This document shows, one piece after another, positions 22,042 to 29,385 of a stretch of DNA of 29,385 nucleotides. Below the pieces are notes generated by a model. That model was not told the origin of the DNA. It worked only from the letters and a program-made list of their open reading frames with translations, and did no database searches. The stretch is from DASUAO01 sp046484625 (GTDB lineage: Bacteria > Actinomycetota > Acidimicrobiia > IMCC26256 > PALSA-555). Each line of letters begins with the position of its first letter. Position 1 is the stretch's first letter. The position numbers and the translations under genes were made by a program. The DNA lies in the NCBI GenBank assembly GCA_046484625.1, contig JAWOIO010000072.1:1-29385 (forward strand), in the 5' to 3' direction.

Positions 22042-23310
22042 TCAGTCCCAGAAGTCCCCCTCGTCGCGGTCCGCGGCCTCGACCGGCTCGGGAGCGGGCC
22101 GCTCGCCGCCGGCGGGTCGCCGCCGCAGCCGCACCCTCCGTTCGGTGCGGCCACCCGAGACGAACTCCACCGCGAGCCACGTGGTCAGCGGCACGGCCGA
22201 GACCAGCCCGATGCTCCCGACCAGGGTTCGGATGATCTCGGTCGCGACGATCTCACTGTTGGCGATCGTTCCCAGCGATTGGTCGGCCAGCACGAAGAGC
22301 AGCAGGAGCGGAAGAGCGGCGCCGGCATACGCGAGGGCGAGCGTGTTCACGGTCGACGCCACGTGGTCGCGACCGACGCGCAGACCCCTTCGGTAGAGGT
22401 CCCATCGAGGTAGGTCGGGGTTCGCGGTTCGAATCTCCCATACCGTGGAGGCTTGGGTGACCGTCACGTCGTCGAGGGCGCCCAGGGCGCCGAGGACCAT
22501 GCCGGCGAGCACGATCCCTCCCAGGTCGAGGTTCTGCGTGCCGACCAGGACGAGGATCGCCTCTTCGCTCGTGAAGCCCGTGAGCTGCGCGAGCTCGGTG
22601 AACAGCGTCGCCAGGCCGACGGTGAGCGCGAGTGCCGAGAGCGTGCCGAGGAGGGCCACAGCCGTCATCATCCGGAACCCGTGCGCGAGGTAGAGGGCCA
22701 GGAACGCGATGGCGCTCGAGCCGACGACGGCGATGGCTTCGGGACTCTCGCCCTGCACGAGGGCGGGGAGCACGAACTCGAGCAGCACGACGAAGCTCGC
22801 GCCCAGTCCCACGAGCGCCATGGCGCCCCGTAGCCGCCCGAGCGCGATGACCGCGACGACGAACACCACCGTGAGCCAGAGGAGCACGGGCCGGCGTTGC
22901 CGGTCGGAGAACTGGTACCGGAAGTCCGGGTCGGCGCGCGGGTCGTACGAGAGCACGATCTGGTCGCCGACCTCGAACTGTGGTGACGTGGCCGAGTCCG
23001 GGATCTCGATGCTCCGCACGGATCCGTCGTCGGGACCCGCCGAGAGTCGGAAGCGGATGCGTTCGCACGGGACGCCGTCAGCTCGGCTGGTTCCGGCGCA
23101 GGGCTTGGGCGTGACCGCCGTCACCTCGGCTGCGTAGACGTCGCTGACCAGTCCGAGCTGCTCGTCGCTCCGCTTGATGTCGCCGCTCGGCCAGAGCACC
23201 ACGATCCCGACGATCGTCGCGACCGCCAAGGCGACGACGATGCCGATCAGCGCCCGCTTCCGACCTGCCGTCGTCTCGATCGGTGCGTCGTGCGAATGGC
23301 CGTGCGTCAT
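22042..23310 (-). CDS. YibE/F family multi-helix membrane protein
   Basis: This 422-residue protein starts MTHGHSHDAP, has one helix near residues 20-40, an extracytoplasmic domain with CAGTSRADGVPCERIRF (two cysteines, possible disulfide), and then about seven helices. The conserved YibE/F core appears as GTQNLDLGGIVLAGMVLGALGALDDVTV and ANSEIVATEIIRTLVGSIGL. The tail is Arg- and acid-rich. Function is not established, and transport is only a guess. The ATG at 23310 was preferred over a TTG at 23355. It lies downstream of the copper cluster on the same strand, separated by 215 bases containing a hairpin. Confidence 0.85.
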   Translation of the reverse strand: MTHGHSHDAPIETTAGRKRALIGIVVALAVATIVGIVVLWPSGDIKRSDEQLGLVSDVYAAEVTAVTPKPCAGTSRADGVPCERIRFRLSAGPDDGSVRSIEIPDSATSPQFEVGDQIVLSYDPRADPDFRYQFSDRQRRPVLLWLTVVFVVAVIALGRLRGAMALVGLGASFVVLLEFVLPALVQGESPEAIAVVGSSAIAFLALYLAHGFRMMTAVALLGTLSALALTVGLATLFTELAQLTGFTSEEAILVLVGTQNLDLGGIVLAGMVLGALGALDDVTVTQASTVWEIRTANPDLPRWDLYRRGLRVGRDHVASTVNTLALAYAGAALPLLLLFVLADQSLGTIANSEIVATEIIRTLVGSIGLVSAVPLTTWLAVEFVSGGRTERRVRLRRRPAGGERPAPEPVEAADRDEGDFWD

Positions 23311-23466
23311 CCTCGGAGTGTGTCCGCCCGCGCGGCCCGGGAGGTGGCAATCCACAGAGTTGGTGCCTGCAGGGCTGCCGGTACGAGGGATATCGCTCGG
23401 GACCGCGATCCCCGTCGCTGCCGGTCAGCTCAACAACCTCAGCCTGCTCGGCCCTGCCGACAGCTG

Positions 23467-23485
23467 AGACCCGTTGCGCGGGTCT
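23467..23485 (-). terminator. Hairpin between CopCD and YibE/F genes
   Basis: AGACCCG (23467-23473) and CGGGTCT (23479-23485) form a perfect 7-bp stem with a 5-base loop, about 40 bases after the CopCD stop. It probably ends the copper operon. No T-tract on the minus strand. Confidence 0.4.
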
Positions 23486-23525
23486 TCGCCTGGTCGGCGA
23501 TCGACCGAGCGTGCGGTGAGGGTGA

Positions 23526-25109
23526 TCAGGTCGAGTTGGACGCCACCAGCGCAGCGGTCGCCGCGATGACGGCCAGGAACGTGATGACCTCGGCGGTCAC
23601 GATCCGCCGGAGCCGGTGGGCCGCGGTCCGAGATCTGCGTCGTGAACGCTCGAGCGCGGGGATGAGGACCTTCTGGTTGTACGCGCCGAGGCCGACGAGG
23701 ACCCCCACGAGCGCCACCTTCACGATGAGCACGCGGCCGAACTCGGTGGAGAACAGGGCGCCGACATCGCCGAGAATCGCGATTCCCAGCGCGAGGCCCG
23801 TGACCGCGACGGCAGCGACCGCACCCACGGCCGCAACCGAGAAACGGGTCGCGAGCAGGGCCGCCTCGAGCTCGACACCACGGCGATGCCGACGCCACAG
23901 GGTGGCGGCGAGCATCGCGACTCCGGCGACCCACAGGCTTCCGGCGGTCACGTGGACCAGTGCCGAGGCGACGACCAGCCAGCGGGGCTCGGTCGACGCG
24001 GTGTGTCCGATGAACGCGAACGAGGCAACGAGCGCGGCCGCACCGGCCAACGCGACCGGCGATGCCTCGACCCGAACTCGGTGATGCGCGACGCGCGGGG
24101 TCGGTCGCGTGCGGGTCGCGACACCGCCGCGCGAGGACACGACCTCCTGCTCGAGCGTCATCTCGGCGTCGCGTTCGACGGGCCGGAACGCACGCTGGTC
24201 CTGCTCCGCGGCTCCGATCGCGTCGAGGCGCATGCGCATCCCGACGAGCACCAACGCTGCGCCGAGCACCCGGAGGAGCACGCCGGTCCCGAACCCACCC
24301 CCGAGCAGCTCGCCGTACACGTCGGGTGCGGCGATGGCGTCGGTCGAGCCGCCGTCGAGGATCACGGCCTGGAGTGGCAGCTCGAGCAACGTTCCGGCGA
24401 AGACGAGGAGTGCCGCGCGGCGCACCAGGAAGATCAGGCGCCGGCCCTCGGCGTGCGAGCCGATGTGCACGAACGCCAGATAGAGGATCCCGCCCACCGC
24501 GAGGAGGAGCCCACCGAACGCGAAGAAGCGTGCGATGCCGGCGAGGCGCTCGGTGCCGGTGGTGTCGGGCGGCTCGAGCGCGTGTTGGAGCCCGGCGGAC
24601 GTCGTGTGGCCTGCCCCGGACCCGCCGCCGGGGTGCACGGTCTCGTCGGCGGTCTCGGTCTCGCCCGCCGTGTCCCCGGCGACGGGGGCGGGGGCCTTGA
24701 CCGTGAACGAGATGGTCCCGACCATCGGGTGCGCGTCCCCGGCGCGAGCCGACCACTTCAGGCCGTACGTGCCTTCGGCGAGGGGCGCGTGCGGCACGAC
24801 CTCGAGCGTCCTCGTCTCGCCCGCGGGGAGGATCCGCATGATCCGGAGGGTCTCGCCGTCACCATCGAGGAGCGCGAACTGGTCCTCGACCGCCGTCACC
24901 GGGTTCAGGAACTCCAGGGCGATCCCCTCGAGCGGGCCGGTGATCGTCGCCCCGTTCTCCGGGTTGCTGCCGGTCAGCTCCACGTGGGCGCTCGCAGGCG
25001 TGGCACCGATCGCAACGGCTCCGGTGGCGAGCACGAGCACGGCGAGCAGGCGCGCTCGCCAGCGCCGCGGGAAGCGGCGAACGGTGTGAGAGCGGTCGTG
25101 GTCGGCCAT
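23526..25109 (-). CDS. CopC-CopD fusion protein
   Basis: This 527-residue protein joins two copper proteins. After a signal peptide (cleavage in PASA just before His42) comes a CopC beta-barrel. The exposed N-terminal His42, together with Asp125 and His127 in GDAHPMVG, would make the Cu(II) histidine-brace site. Residues about 190-527 form the CopD part with about eight helices (FFAFGGLLLAVGGILYL, LVHVTAGSLWVAGVAML, VKVALVGVLVGLGAYNQ). CopC carries copper outside the cell and CopD is thought to move it across the membrane. Between them lies a Gly/His linker. The gene is 31 bases after the cupredoxin gene. ATG start with GAGGA upstream. Confidence 0.92.
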   Translation of the reverse strand: MADHDRSHTVRRFPRRWRARLLAVLVLATGAVAIGATPASAHVELTGSNPENGATITGPLEGIALEFLNPVTAVEDQFALLDGDGETLRIMRILPAGETRTLEVVPHAPLAEGTYGLKWSARAGDAHPMVGTISFTVKAPAPVAGDTAGETETADETVHPGGGSGAGHTTSAGLQHALEPPDTTGTERLAGIARFFAFGGLLLAVGGILYLAFVHIGSHAEGRRLIFLVRRAALLVFAGTLLELPLQAVILDGGSTDAIAAPDVYGELLGGGFGTGVLLRVLGAALVLVGMRMRLDAIGAAEQDQRAFRPVERDAEMTLEQEVVSSRGGVATRTRPTPRVAHHRVRVEASPVALAGAAALVASFAFIGHTASTEPRWLVVASALVHVTAGSLWVAGVAMLAATLWRRHRRGVELEAALLATRFSVAAVGAVAAVAVTGLALGIAILGDVGALFSTEFGRVLIVKVALVGVLVGLGAYNQKVLIPALERSRRRSRTAAHRLRRIVTAEVITFLAVIAATAALVASNST

Positions 25110-25140
25110 GATGAGAGTCCTCGGGTGCGGCAGGCGACGC

Positions 25141-25569
25141 CTACTCGACGACGATCGTGCCCTTCATTCCGGCGGCCCGATGGCCCTTGACCGAGCACCA
25201 GACCTTGTAGGTGCCTGGCTCGTCGATCCGGAGCCCACCCTCGGCAGTCGTCTTGCGCTTGGCGTCGACCACGTGCCCCGCACCCTTCACGACGAAGTCG
25301 TGGAACAGGTCGGTCGACGTCATCACGATGGTGACATCTTCGCCCGGCGCGATCGTGATCTTGTTCGGTGTGAAGCGGAACCTTCCGGCGGTGACCTCGA
25401 TCTCACGGGCCCCGTCGACTGTCGGCGCGTCGCCGCCCGAGTGGCCTCCGCCGCCGTGTTGCGGTTTGTGCCCGTGCATGGGGACGCCGGTCGGGCTCGC
25501 GGCGTTCGCGACGCTCGGGACGATGGTCGTGGACGCGATCAGCGCGACCGCGACGAACAGCTGCTTCAT
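25141..25569 (-). CDS. Secreted cupredoxin-domain protein
   Basis: This 142-residue protein has a signal peptide (residues 1-23, cleavage in ANA-AS), a Gly/His-rich stretch (MHGHKPQHGGGGHSGG, 31-46) and a plastocyanin-like barrel. The type 1 copper ligands His90 (LFHDFVV), Cys125 and His130 (VWCSVKGH) and Met135 (AAGM) are all present. It should bind copper outside the cell for electron transfer or delivery to CopC. It lies between the small membrane protein and CopCD. The ATG has AGGAG upstream. Confidence 0.93.
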   Translation of the reverse strand: MKQLFVAVALIASTTIVPSVANAASPTGVPMHGHKPQHGGGGHSGGDAPTVDGAREIEVTAGRFRFTPNKITIAPGEDVTIVMTSTDLFHDFVVKGAGHVVDAKRKTTAEGGLRIDEPGTYKVWCSVKGHRAAGMKGTIVVE

Positions 25570-25623
25570 GGTGATCTCCTCGTGTGAGCTGGTACAGGGG
25601 GGAATCGCTCAGCTCTGGAGATA

Positions 25624-26049
25624 TCAGCAGCGCAGGGCGACCGTCGCGAGGCGTGGATCAGGTGGTCGACGCAGCAGGGAACGCGGCGAGGGTTCGAGGC
25701 GACCGCCGTCGTCGCGGCGGGCGATCTGCACCAGGAGGGTGAGGGCCCGACGCAGGAAGAAGAGGAGGGCGCCACCCATGATGAGCCACAGGCATGCCTC
25801 CCCGACCGCGTGGAGGGCGCCATGCCCGCCGTCGGTGCTGCTGGTCGCGTGGCCCGCACCGGTGCTCGTGCCCTCGCCGGCGTCCATCGAGACGACGGCG
25901 TCGTGACCGTGATGCGTTGCGGAGCCGCTCTCCGGGCTGCTGGCCAGCCCGTGCATGGTCAGGAGGCCGAGCGCGAGCAGCACGACGACGCCGCGTCGGA
26001 GTCCTGTCGCCCACCCGGGGATCGAGGGGGCTGCCTGGTCGATGGACAT
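25624..26049 (-). CDS. Small His-rich two-helix membrane protein (DUF6153-like)
   Basis: This 141-residue protein has a helix near residues 18-34 (RRGVVVLLALGLLTMHG), an external loop rich in His, Ser and Thr (THHGHDA, GHATSSTDGGHGALH) and a second helix near 84-107, then an Arg-rich cytosolic tail ending in Cys. The layout resembles DUF6153 proteins from actinobacteria (from memory). His-rich loops and its place first in the copper operon suggest copper binding; this is inference. Confidence 0.65.
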   Translation of the reverse strand: MSIDQAAPSIPGWATGLRRGVVVLLALGLLTMHGLASSPESGSATHHGHDAVVSMDAGEGTSTGAGHATSSTDGGHGALHAVGEACLWLIMGGALLFFLRRALTLLVQIARRDDGGRLEPSPRSLLRRPPDPRLATVALRC

Positions 26050-26111
26050 TGCCGCAATGATATGTGCTGGGCCTCCGCGTCACGCTCGCGCCGCTGTGAT
26101 CAGCGAATACG

Positions 26112-26157
26112 CGCCCCCGCCAGGATTCGAACCGGGGGACACGGTGGAGGAAGCCGC
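26112..26157 (-). other. 3' half of a tRNA-Arg(CCU), probable old attachment site
   Basis: On the minus strand the anticodon arm (loop TTCCTCC with CCT), variable region, T loop TTCGAAT and 3' acceptor strand CGGGGGC plus discriminator G are recognisable, in correct order and spacing. The expected 5' acceptor GCCCCCG and D arm are absent upstream. The T stem has a C-T mismatch and loop position 37 is C, so it cannot work as a tRNA. Such 3' halves are left at the distal end of elements that integrate into tRNA genes. The element would lie at higher coordinates, towards an intact tRNA outside the window. The rest of the 230-base gap (26050-26279) shows nothing else. Confidence 0.55.
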
Positions 26158-26279
26158 TGCGGATCGTCCGTGCAGTCCCACTACGTCCGTGATGTGTTGT
26201 CCTGTCCCGTGGATCGTACGTCTGGTCCCAATGAGTCCGTCCAGCAGAGGGGGTTCCTGCAAGATCACCAATGCGTTCA

Positions 26280-27593
26280 TCAGGACACTTCTTTGGCTGC
26301 GACCTGCAGCTTCTGGGGTCTGGTCCGCACGGGGTGCGTCTCGTACATGCGGACCGCGACGACGGCGCCTGATGTGGCGGTGATCGCGGCGACGAACCAG
26401 ATCGCGGCTTCGAGGCCGAAGGCGTCGGCGACGATCCCGGCGACGAGCGCTCCGATCGCGAAGCCGGCGTCGCGCCACAGCCGGTACGTGCCGACCGCGG
26501 AGGCGCGCCAGGTGGGGTGGGCGACGTCGCCGACCGCGGCGATCAGGGTGGGGTAGACCATCGCGGTGCCGGCGCCGAGCAGGGCGGCACCCACGGCCCA
26601 GGGTGCGAAGCCGCGGGTGGCGGCGATGATGCCGATCGCGATGGCTTGGGTCCACATACCTGATGCGATGAGCCATTTGCGGCCGATCCGATCCGAGAGC
26701 GCGCCGGTGTAGAGCTGGCCGAGACCCCAGACTGCGGGGTAGATCGCAGCGAGGATCCCGATGCGTGCGATGGAGAGCCCGGCGGTGGCGGCGAAGAAGA
26801 GGGGGAAGATGCCCCAGGCGAGTCCGTCGTTGAGGTTGTTGATCATCCCGGCTTGGCTGCACGCTGACAGTGCTCGTTCTTTGAAGCTGGTGAGGACGAA
26901 CACCTGACCGCTGCTGAGCTCGCCGTGGAGATGCTCGGCTGATCGGAAGCTCTTCGCTTCGTGTTTGGCGTGGCCGTGGGTCTCGCGGACGAAGAGGGTG
27001 GACAACCCGAGGCCGAGCGCGGCGTAGGCGAGTCCCAGGAAGAACGGTTCGGGGCGCAGGCCGTATTCGCTGGCAATGAGCCCGGTCGCGAGCGCGGTGA
27101 TCGCGACTGCTCCGTAGCCGGCGGCTTCGTTGAGACCCATCGCGAAGCCGCGCCGTTCGGGGCCGACGAGGTCGATCTTCATGATGACGGTCGTCGACCA
27201 GGTGAGGCCCTGGTTCACGCCGAGGAGCACGTTGGCGAAGATGATCCATCCCCATGACGGCGCCCACATCAGCAGCAACGGCACCGGTAGGCCGATCAGC
27301 CAGCCGGCGACGAGGACTGGCTTGCGCCCGATGCGGTCGGAGAGGGTGCCGGCGAAGAAGTTGGTCGCGGCTTTCACTGCGCCGAACGCGACGATGAACG
27401 TGAGTCCGGCGGTGACTGCGGTGAGACCGAAGACCTGCTTCCCGAGGAGGGGGAGCACGGTGCGTTCTTGGCCGATCATGCCCCCGACGAGTGCGTTGAC
27501 CGCGACGAGGAGGGAGAACTGGGCGAGGTTCTGACGCAGCCCGAGGCGAATCGGGCGCGGGTCGCTCTTGGTGCTGGCCTGAGGTGCGCTCAC
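26280..27593 (-). CDS. MFS transporter
   Basis: This 437-residue protein has about 12 helices and the MFS motif A twice: GTLSDRIGRKPVL after helix 2 and GALSDRIGRKWLI after helix 8. A hydrophilic loop with HGHAKHEAKSFRSAEHLH joins the halves. The substrate is unknown; linkage with the MBL-rhodanese gene suggests a sulfur compound or organic anion. The GTG start at 27593 overlaps the upstream stop by 4 bases (GTGA), so it is the second gene of that operon. Length is normal and it appears intact, unlike the MFS gene at 18-19 kb. Confidence 0.9.
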   Translation of the reverse strand: MSAPQASTKSDPRPIRLGLRQNLAQFSLLVAVNALVGGMIGQERTVLPLLGKQVFGLTAVTAGLTFIVAFGAVKAATNFFAGTLSDRIGRKPVLVAGWLIGLPVPLLLMWAPSWGWIIFANVLLGVNQGLTWSTTVIMKIDLVGPERRGFAMGLNEAAGYGAVAITALATGLIASEYGLRPEPFFLGLAYAALGLGLSTLFVRETHGHAKHEAKSFRSAEHLHGELSSGQVFVLTSFKERALSACSQAGMINNLNDGLAWGIFPLFFAATAGLSIARIGILAAIYPAVWGLGQLYTGALSDRIGRKWLIASGMWTQAIAIGIIAATRGFAPWAVGAALLGAGTAMVYPTLIAAVGDVAHPTWRASAVGTYRLWRDAGFAIGALVAGIVADAFGLEAAIWFVAAITATSGAVVAVRMYETHPVRTRPQKLQVAAKEVS

Positions 27594-28960
27594 GCGTCGA
27601 CCGTGAGCGCACGTCCGGTCGTCTCGGCCCAGTCGTTCGGGCCCCCGTCGAGCACGGTGACCTCATGGCCGGCGCGGGCGAGGATGCTTGCCCCGGTCAT
27701 GGCCCGTTCACCGTGTCCGCACATGACGGTGATCGACCCGGATGGAAGCGCGTCCGCGCTCGCGAGTGCGCCGAGCTCGACGTGGAGGGCTTCGGGGACG
27801 TGTCCGGCGAGGAACTCGTTGGATTGTCGGACGTCGAGCACAGTTCCCGAGACATCAGCAGGGCTGACGACGGTGATGCTCGCGGTCTGGAGGCCTGCGG
27901 CAGTCCAGGTCGTGATCCCGCCGTCGAGCTCGCCGGCAAGGTCCTCGATCCCGACGTCGAGTGCTTGGCGTACGAGCTCCTCCCGGTCCTGGTCCTCGTC
28001 GAGGACGAACACGACCGGGCGGTCGGGGTCGATGAGCCATCCGAGCCAGCTCGCGAACACCGGTCGCAGCTCGATCGCGAGCGCACCGGGGATGTGCGCC
28101 GCGCCGAACGGGCGCATCTGTCGCGCGTCGACGAGCTGTGCGCCGGCGTCGAGAGCCGCCTGCAACGCCGCGAGGTCCAAGAGGGGGAGATCGGGGACCG
28201 CCCCGTAGAGGTGGGGGCCGCGACGGTTGACGTCTGGTAAGCGAGCGAAGTAGGCGGGGAAGGAACCGAAACCGGCGAGGAGCTGGGTGACGAACGCGTC
28301 TTCGTCGGGGATCTGGAGGAGCGGGTTCGTCGCTCGTTCGTGTCCGATCGTCGTGGTGCGCGCGCCGGCACCGGGCGCGGAGCAGAACGATCCGGCGCCA
28401 TGGGTCGGATAGACGTCAACGGTGTCGGGGAGCGTGAGGAGTCGCTCGTGCAGGGAGCGGTAGAGCTGGCGGGCGAGCCCTTCGGTGGGACCTGGGCCGA
28501 GCAGGTCCGTGCGTCCGACCGTTCCGACCATCAGTGAGCCGCCGCTGAACAACGCCACCGCTTCGCCGCCGTCGCGCAGCACGTAGGAGAGGTGGTCGGG
28601 GGTGTGCCCGGGCGTGGCGATCGCCTCGAGCGTGTACCGGCCGACCTCGATGATGTCGCCGTCGCGCACCGGGCGATGCGGCCCCTCCAGGTGTCCGGCC
28701 GCGGGCGCGAGGAACACCGCGCCGTGCGCGGCGAGTTCGGGGCTGCCCGAGACGTAGTCGGCGTGACTGTGTGTGTCGGCGGTGAACGCGATCCGTTTGC
28801 CACGCCGGGCCGCCTCCTCGCGCTGCCCGGTGGGGAAGCGCCCCGGGTCGATCACCAGTGCGGTGCCATCCCCGAGATCGACGAAGGAAGAGGTGTGTCC
28901 GAGTCCCTCGTCGACGACGCTGACGACGTCCACCCCGGCCTCCCCGAGCTCTAGTCTCAA
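27590..28960 (-). CDS. MBL-fold persulfide-dioxygenase-like protein with two rhodanese domains
   Basis: This protein of up to 456 residues combines a metallo-beta-lactamase domain (about 10-230) and two rhodanese domains (about 262-360 and 365-456). The metal motif is THSHADY (His64, His66, Asp68, Tyr69); Tyr replaces the His not needed in mononuclear-iron ETHE1-type enzymes. ATPGHTPDHLSY and YPTHGAG supply further ligands. The second rhodanese keeps the active Cys414 in CGHGERA; the first has lost it (FVLDEDQDRE). Such proteins oxidise or transfer persulfide sulfur. The TTG start at 28960 lies in the operator region; a GTG at 28933 with GGGGAGG ahead of it is a good alternative. Divergent ArsR regulator. 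Confidence 0.88.
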   Translation of the reverse strand: MRLELGEAGVDVVSVVDEGLGHTSSFVDLGDGTALVIDPGRFPTGQREEAARRGKRIAFTADTHSHADYVSGSPELAAHGAVFLAPAAGHLEGPHRPVRDGDIIEVGRYTLEAIATPGHTPDHLSYVLRDGGEAVALFSGGSLMVGTVGRTDLLGPGPTEGLARQLYRSLHERLLTLPDTVDVYPTHGAGSFCSAPGAGARTTTIGHERATNPLLQIPDEDAFVTQLLAGFGSFPAYFARLPDVNRRGPHLYGAVPDLPLLDLAALQAALDAGAQLVDARQMRPFGAAHIPGALAIELRPVFASWLGWLIDPDRPVVFVLDEDQDREELVRQALDVGIEDLAGELDGGITTWTAAGLQTASITVVSPADVSGTVLDVRQSNEFLAGHVPEALHVELGALASADALPSGSITVMCGHGERAMTGASILARAGHEVTVLDGGPNDWAETTGRALTVDA

Positions 28961-28972
28961 CTAATCGTTTGA
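28955..28972. promoter_or_regulatory. Candidate operator between MBL-rhodanese and ArsR genes
   Basis: CTCAA and TTGAG, 8 bases apart (CTCAACTAATCGTTTGAG), form an imperfect inverted repeat in an AT-rich patch unusual for this window. It sits between the divergent genes and beside the plus-strand -35, a fitting site for the ArsR protein encoded to the right. Confidence 0.35.
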
Positions 28973-28976
28973 GTAT

Positions 28977-29005
28977 TTGACAAGATAGCAGTTCGGGGGG
29001 ACGAT
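28977..29005 (+). promoter_or_regulatory. Promoter of the right-hand ArsR gene
   Basis: TTGACA (28977-28982) is a perfect -35. A 17-base spacer leads to GACGAT (29000-29005), a weak -10 that ends 6 bases before the ATG at 29012. This would give a nearly leaderless transcript; no ribosome site is visible. Confidence 0.4.
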
Positions 29006-29011
29006 CTGCCC

Positions 29012-29385
29012 ATGAGCGATCGGGTGGCCAAGGACGCGTTGTTCGATGCCTTCGCCGAGGTCGCCAAGGCGCTGGCGAGCGGGCGGCGAGCCGAGATCGT
29101 CGACCTGCTGGCGCAGGGCGAACGATCCGTCGACGACATCGCCGGCGAGCTCGGACAGAGCGTGGCGAACACCTCGCACCACCTCCGCGTCTTGGCCCGG
29201 GCGGGATTGGTCCGCACCCGCCGAGACGGCACCCGCATCTTCTACGAGCTCGCGAGCGACCAGGTCGCCGGCCTGTGGACCGCGATGCGCGACGTGGCCG
29301 CCGGGCACGTGGCGGCGATCGAACGCCTCGCGGCGGCGTACCTCGGCGATCGAGAGGGCCTCGACGCGATCAGCCGCGAAGAGCT
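29012..29385 (+). CDS. ArsR-type regulator, probably fused to a rhodanese domain (partial)
   Basis: The frame from ATG 29012 is open to the right edge (about 124 residues seen). A winged helix is clear: ALASGRRAEIVDLLAQGERSV split by helix turns, VANTSHHLRVLARAGLV as recognition helix and RRDGTRIFYEL as wing. There is no CxC metal motif. After the winged helix comes AAIERLAAAYLGDRE and then AISREE, which in ArsR-rhodanese fusions is the link to a rhodanese domain; that domain would begin outside the window. It is divergent from the MBL-rhodanese operon and probably represses it, sensing persulfide or metal (inference). Confidence 0.82.
   Translation, partial: MSDRVAKDALFDAFAEVAKALASGRRAEIVDLLAQGERSVDDIAGELGQSVANTSHHLRVLARAGLVRTRRDGTRIFYELASDQVAGLWTAMRDVAAGHVAAIERLAAAYLGDREGLDAISREE

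Noticed and set aside
22415..22445. A tRNA-like GGTTCGAATC string
   Set aside because: It lies inside the intact YibE/F gene and no acceptor, D or anticodon arm fits around it.
23360..23464. A protein-like plus frame ending GQLNNLSLLGPADS
   Set aside because: Short, no start or recognised family, located between two minus-strand genes; probably chance.
26080..27666. A 528-codon minus frame covering the MFS gene
   Set aside because: Arg/His-rich shadow; it ends through the tRNA fragment and lacks any membrane helices.

Overview
The window is high-GC DNA with strongly GC-biased third codon positions, frequent GTG starts and several apparently leaderless promoters. Together with mycobacterial-type MazEF and RelBE modules and SigR-like promoter motifs, this points to an actinobacterium, possibly of the Acidimicrobiia (lineage is inference). 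No rRNA, CRISPR array or intact tRNA was found.

Layout. 1-2.6 kb: edge of an unknown minus-strand gene, then an ArsR-type regulator overlapping a CopB-type copper P-type ATPase. 2.7-11.0 kb: a light and oxidative-stress neighbourhood. It holds a cupin, a minus-strand operon (DUF2071, SDR, SRPBCC) behind a perfect TetR/KstR-like palindrome, an FeS-type photolyase/cryptochrome, Dps, glucose-6-phosphate dehydrogenase, an FMN split-barrel protein, a secreted fasciclin protein and a CarH-like B12-binding regulator. dps and the fasciclin gene have SigR/SigH-like promoters. 11.1-12.5 kb: divergent mazEF and vapBC toxin-antitoxin pairs. 12.65-15.9 kb: a minus-strand cupin, the C-terminal remnant of a flavin monooxygenase and a large sulfatase.

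16.0-18.0 kb: a CPA1 antiporter and a six-helix membrane protein. 18.0-19.5 kb: a decaying stretch with a twice-deleted MFS exporter and a membrane-protein gene broken by an in-frame TGA. 19.6-22.0 kb: relBE and a second sulfatase. 22.0-26.05 kb: a minus-strand YibE/F protein and a copper cluster (CopC-CopD fusion, cupredoxin, small His-rich membrane protein). At 26.1 kb lies a 3' half of a tRNA-Arg(CCU), probably an old attachment site. 26.3-29.4 kb: an MFS transporter and an MBL-rhodanese protein in one operon, divergent from an ArsR regulator that runs off the right edge and probably continues into a rhodanese domain.

The genes mostly serve stress and metal or sulfur handling: copper export and periplasmic copper binding, DNA repair by light, iron/peroxide protection and NADPH supply, and persulfide detoxification. 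The toxin-antitoxin modules, gene remnants and tRNA fragment suggest repeated insertion and deletion between about 11 and 26 kb. The most interesting candidate system is the putative light/oxidative-stress island with its unusual B12 regulator.
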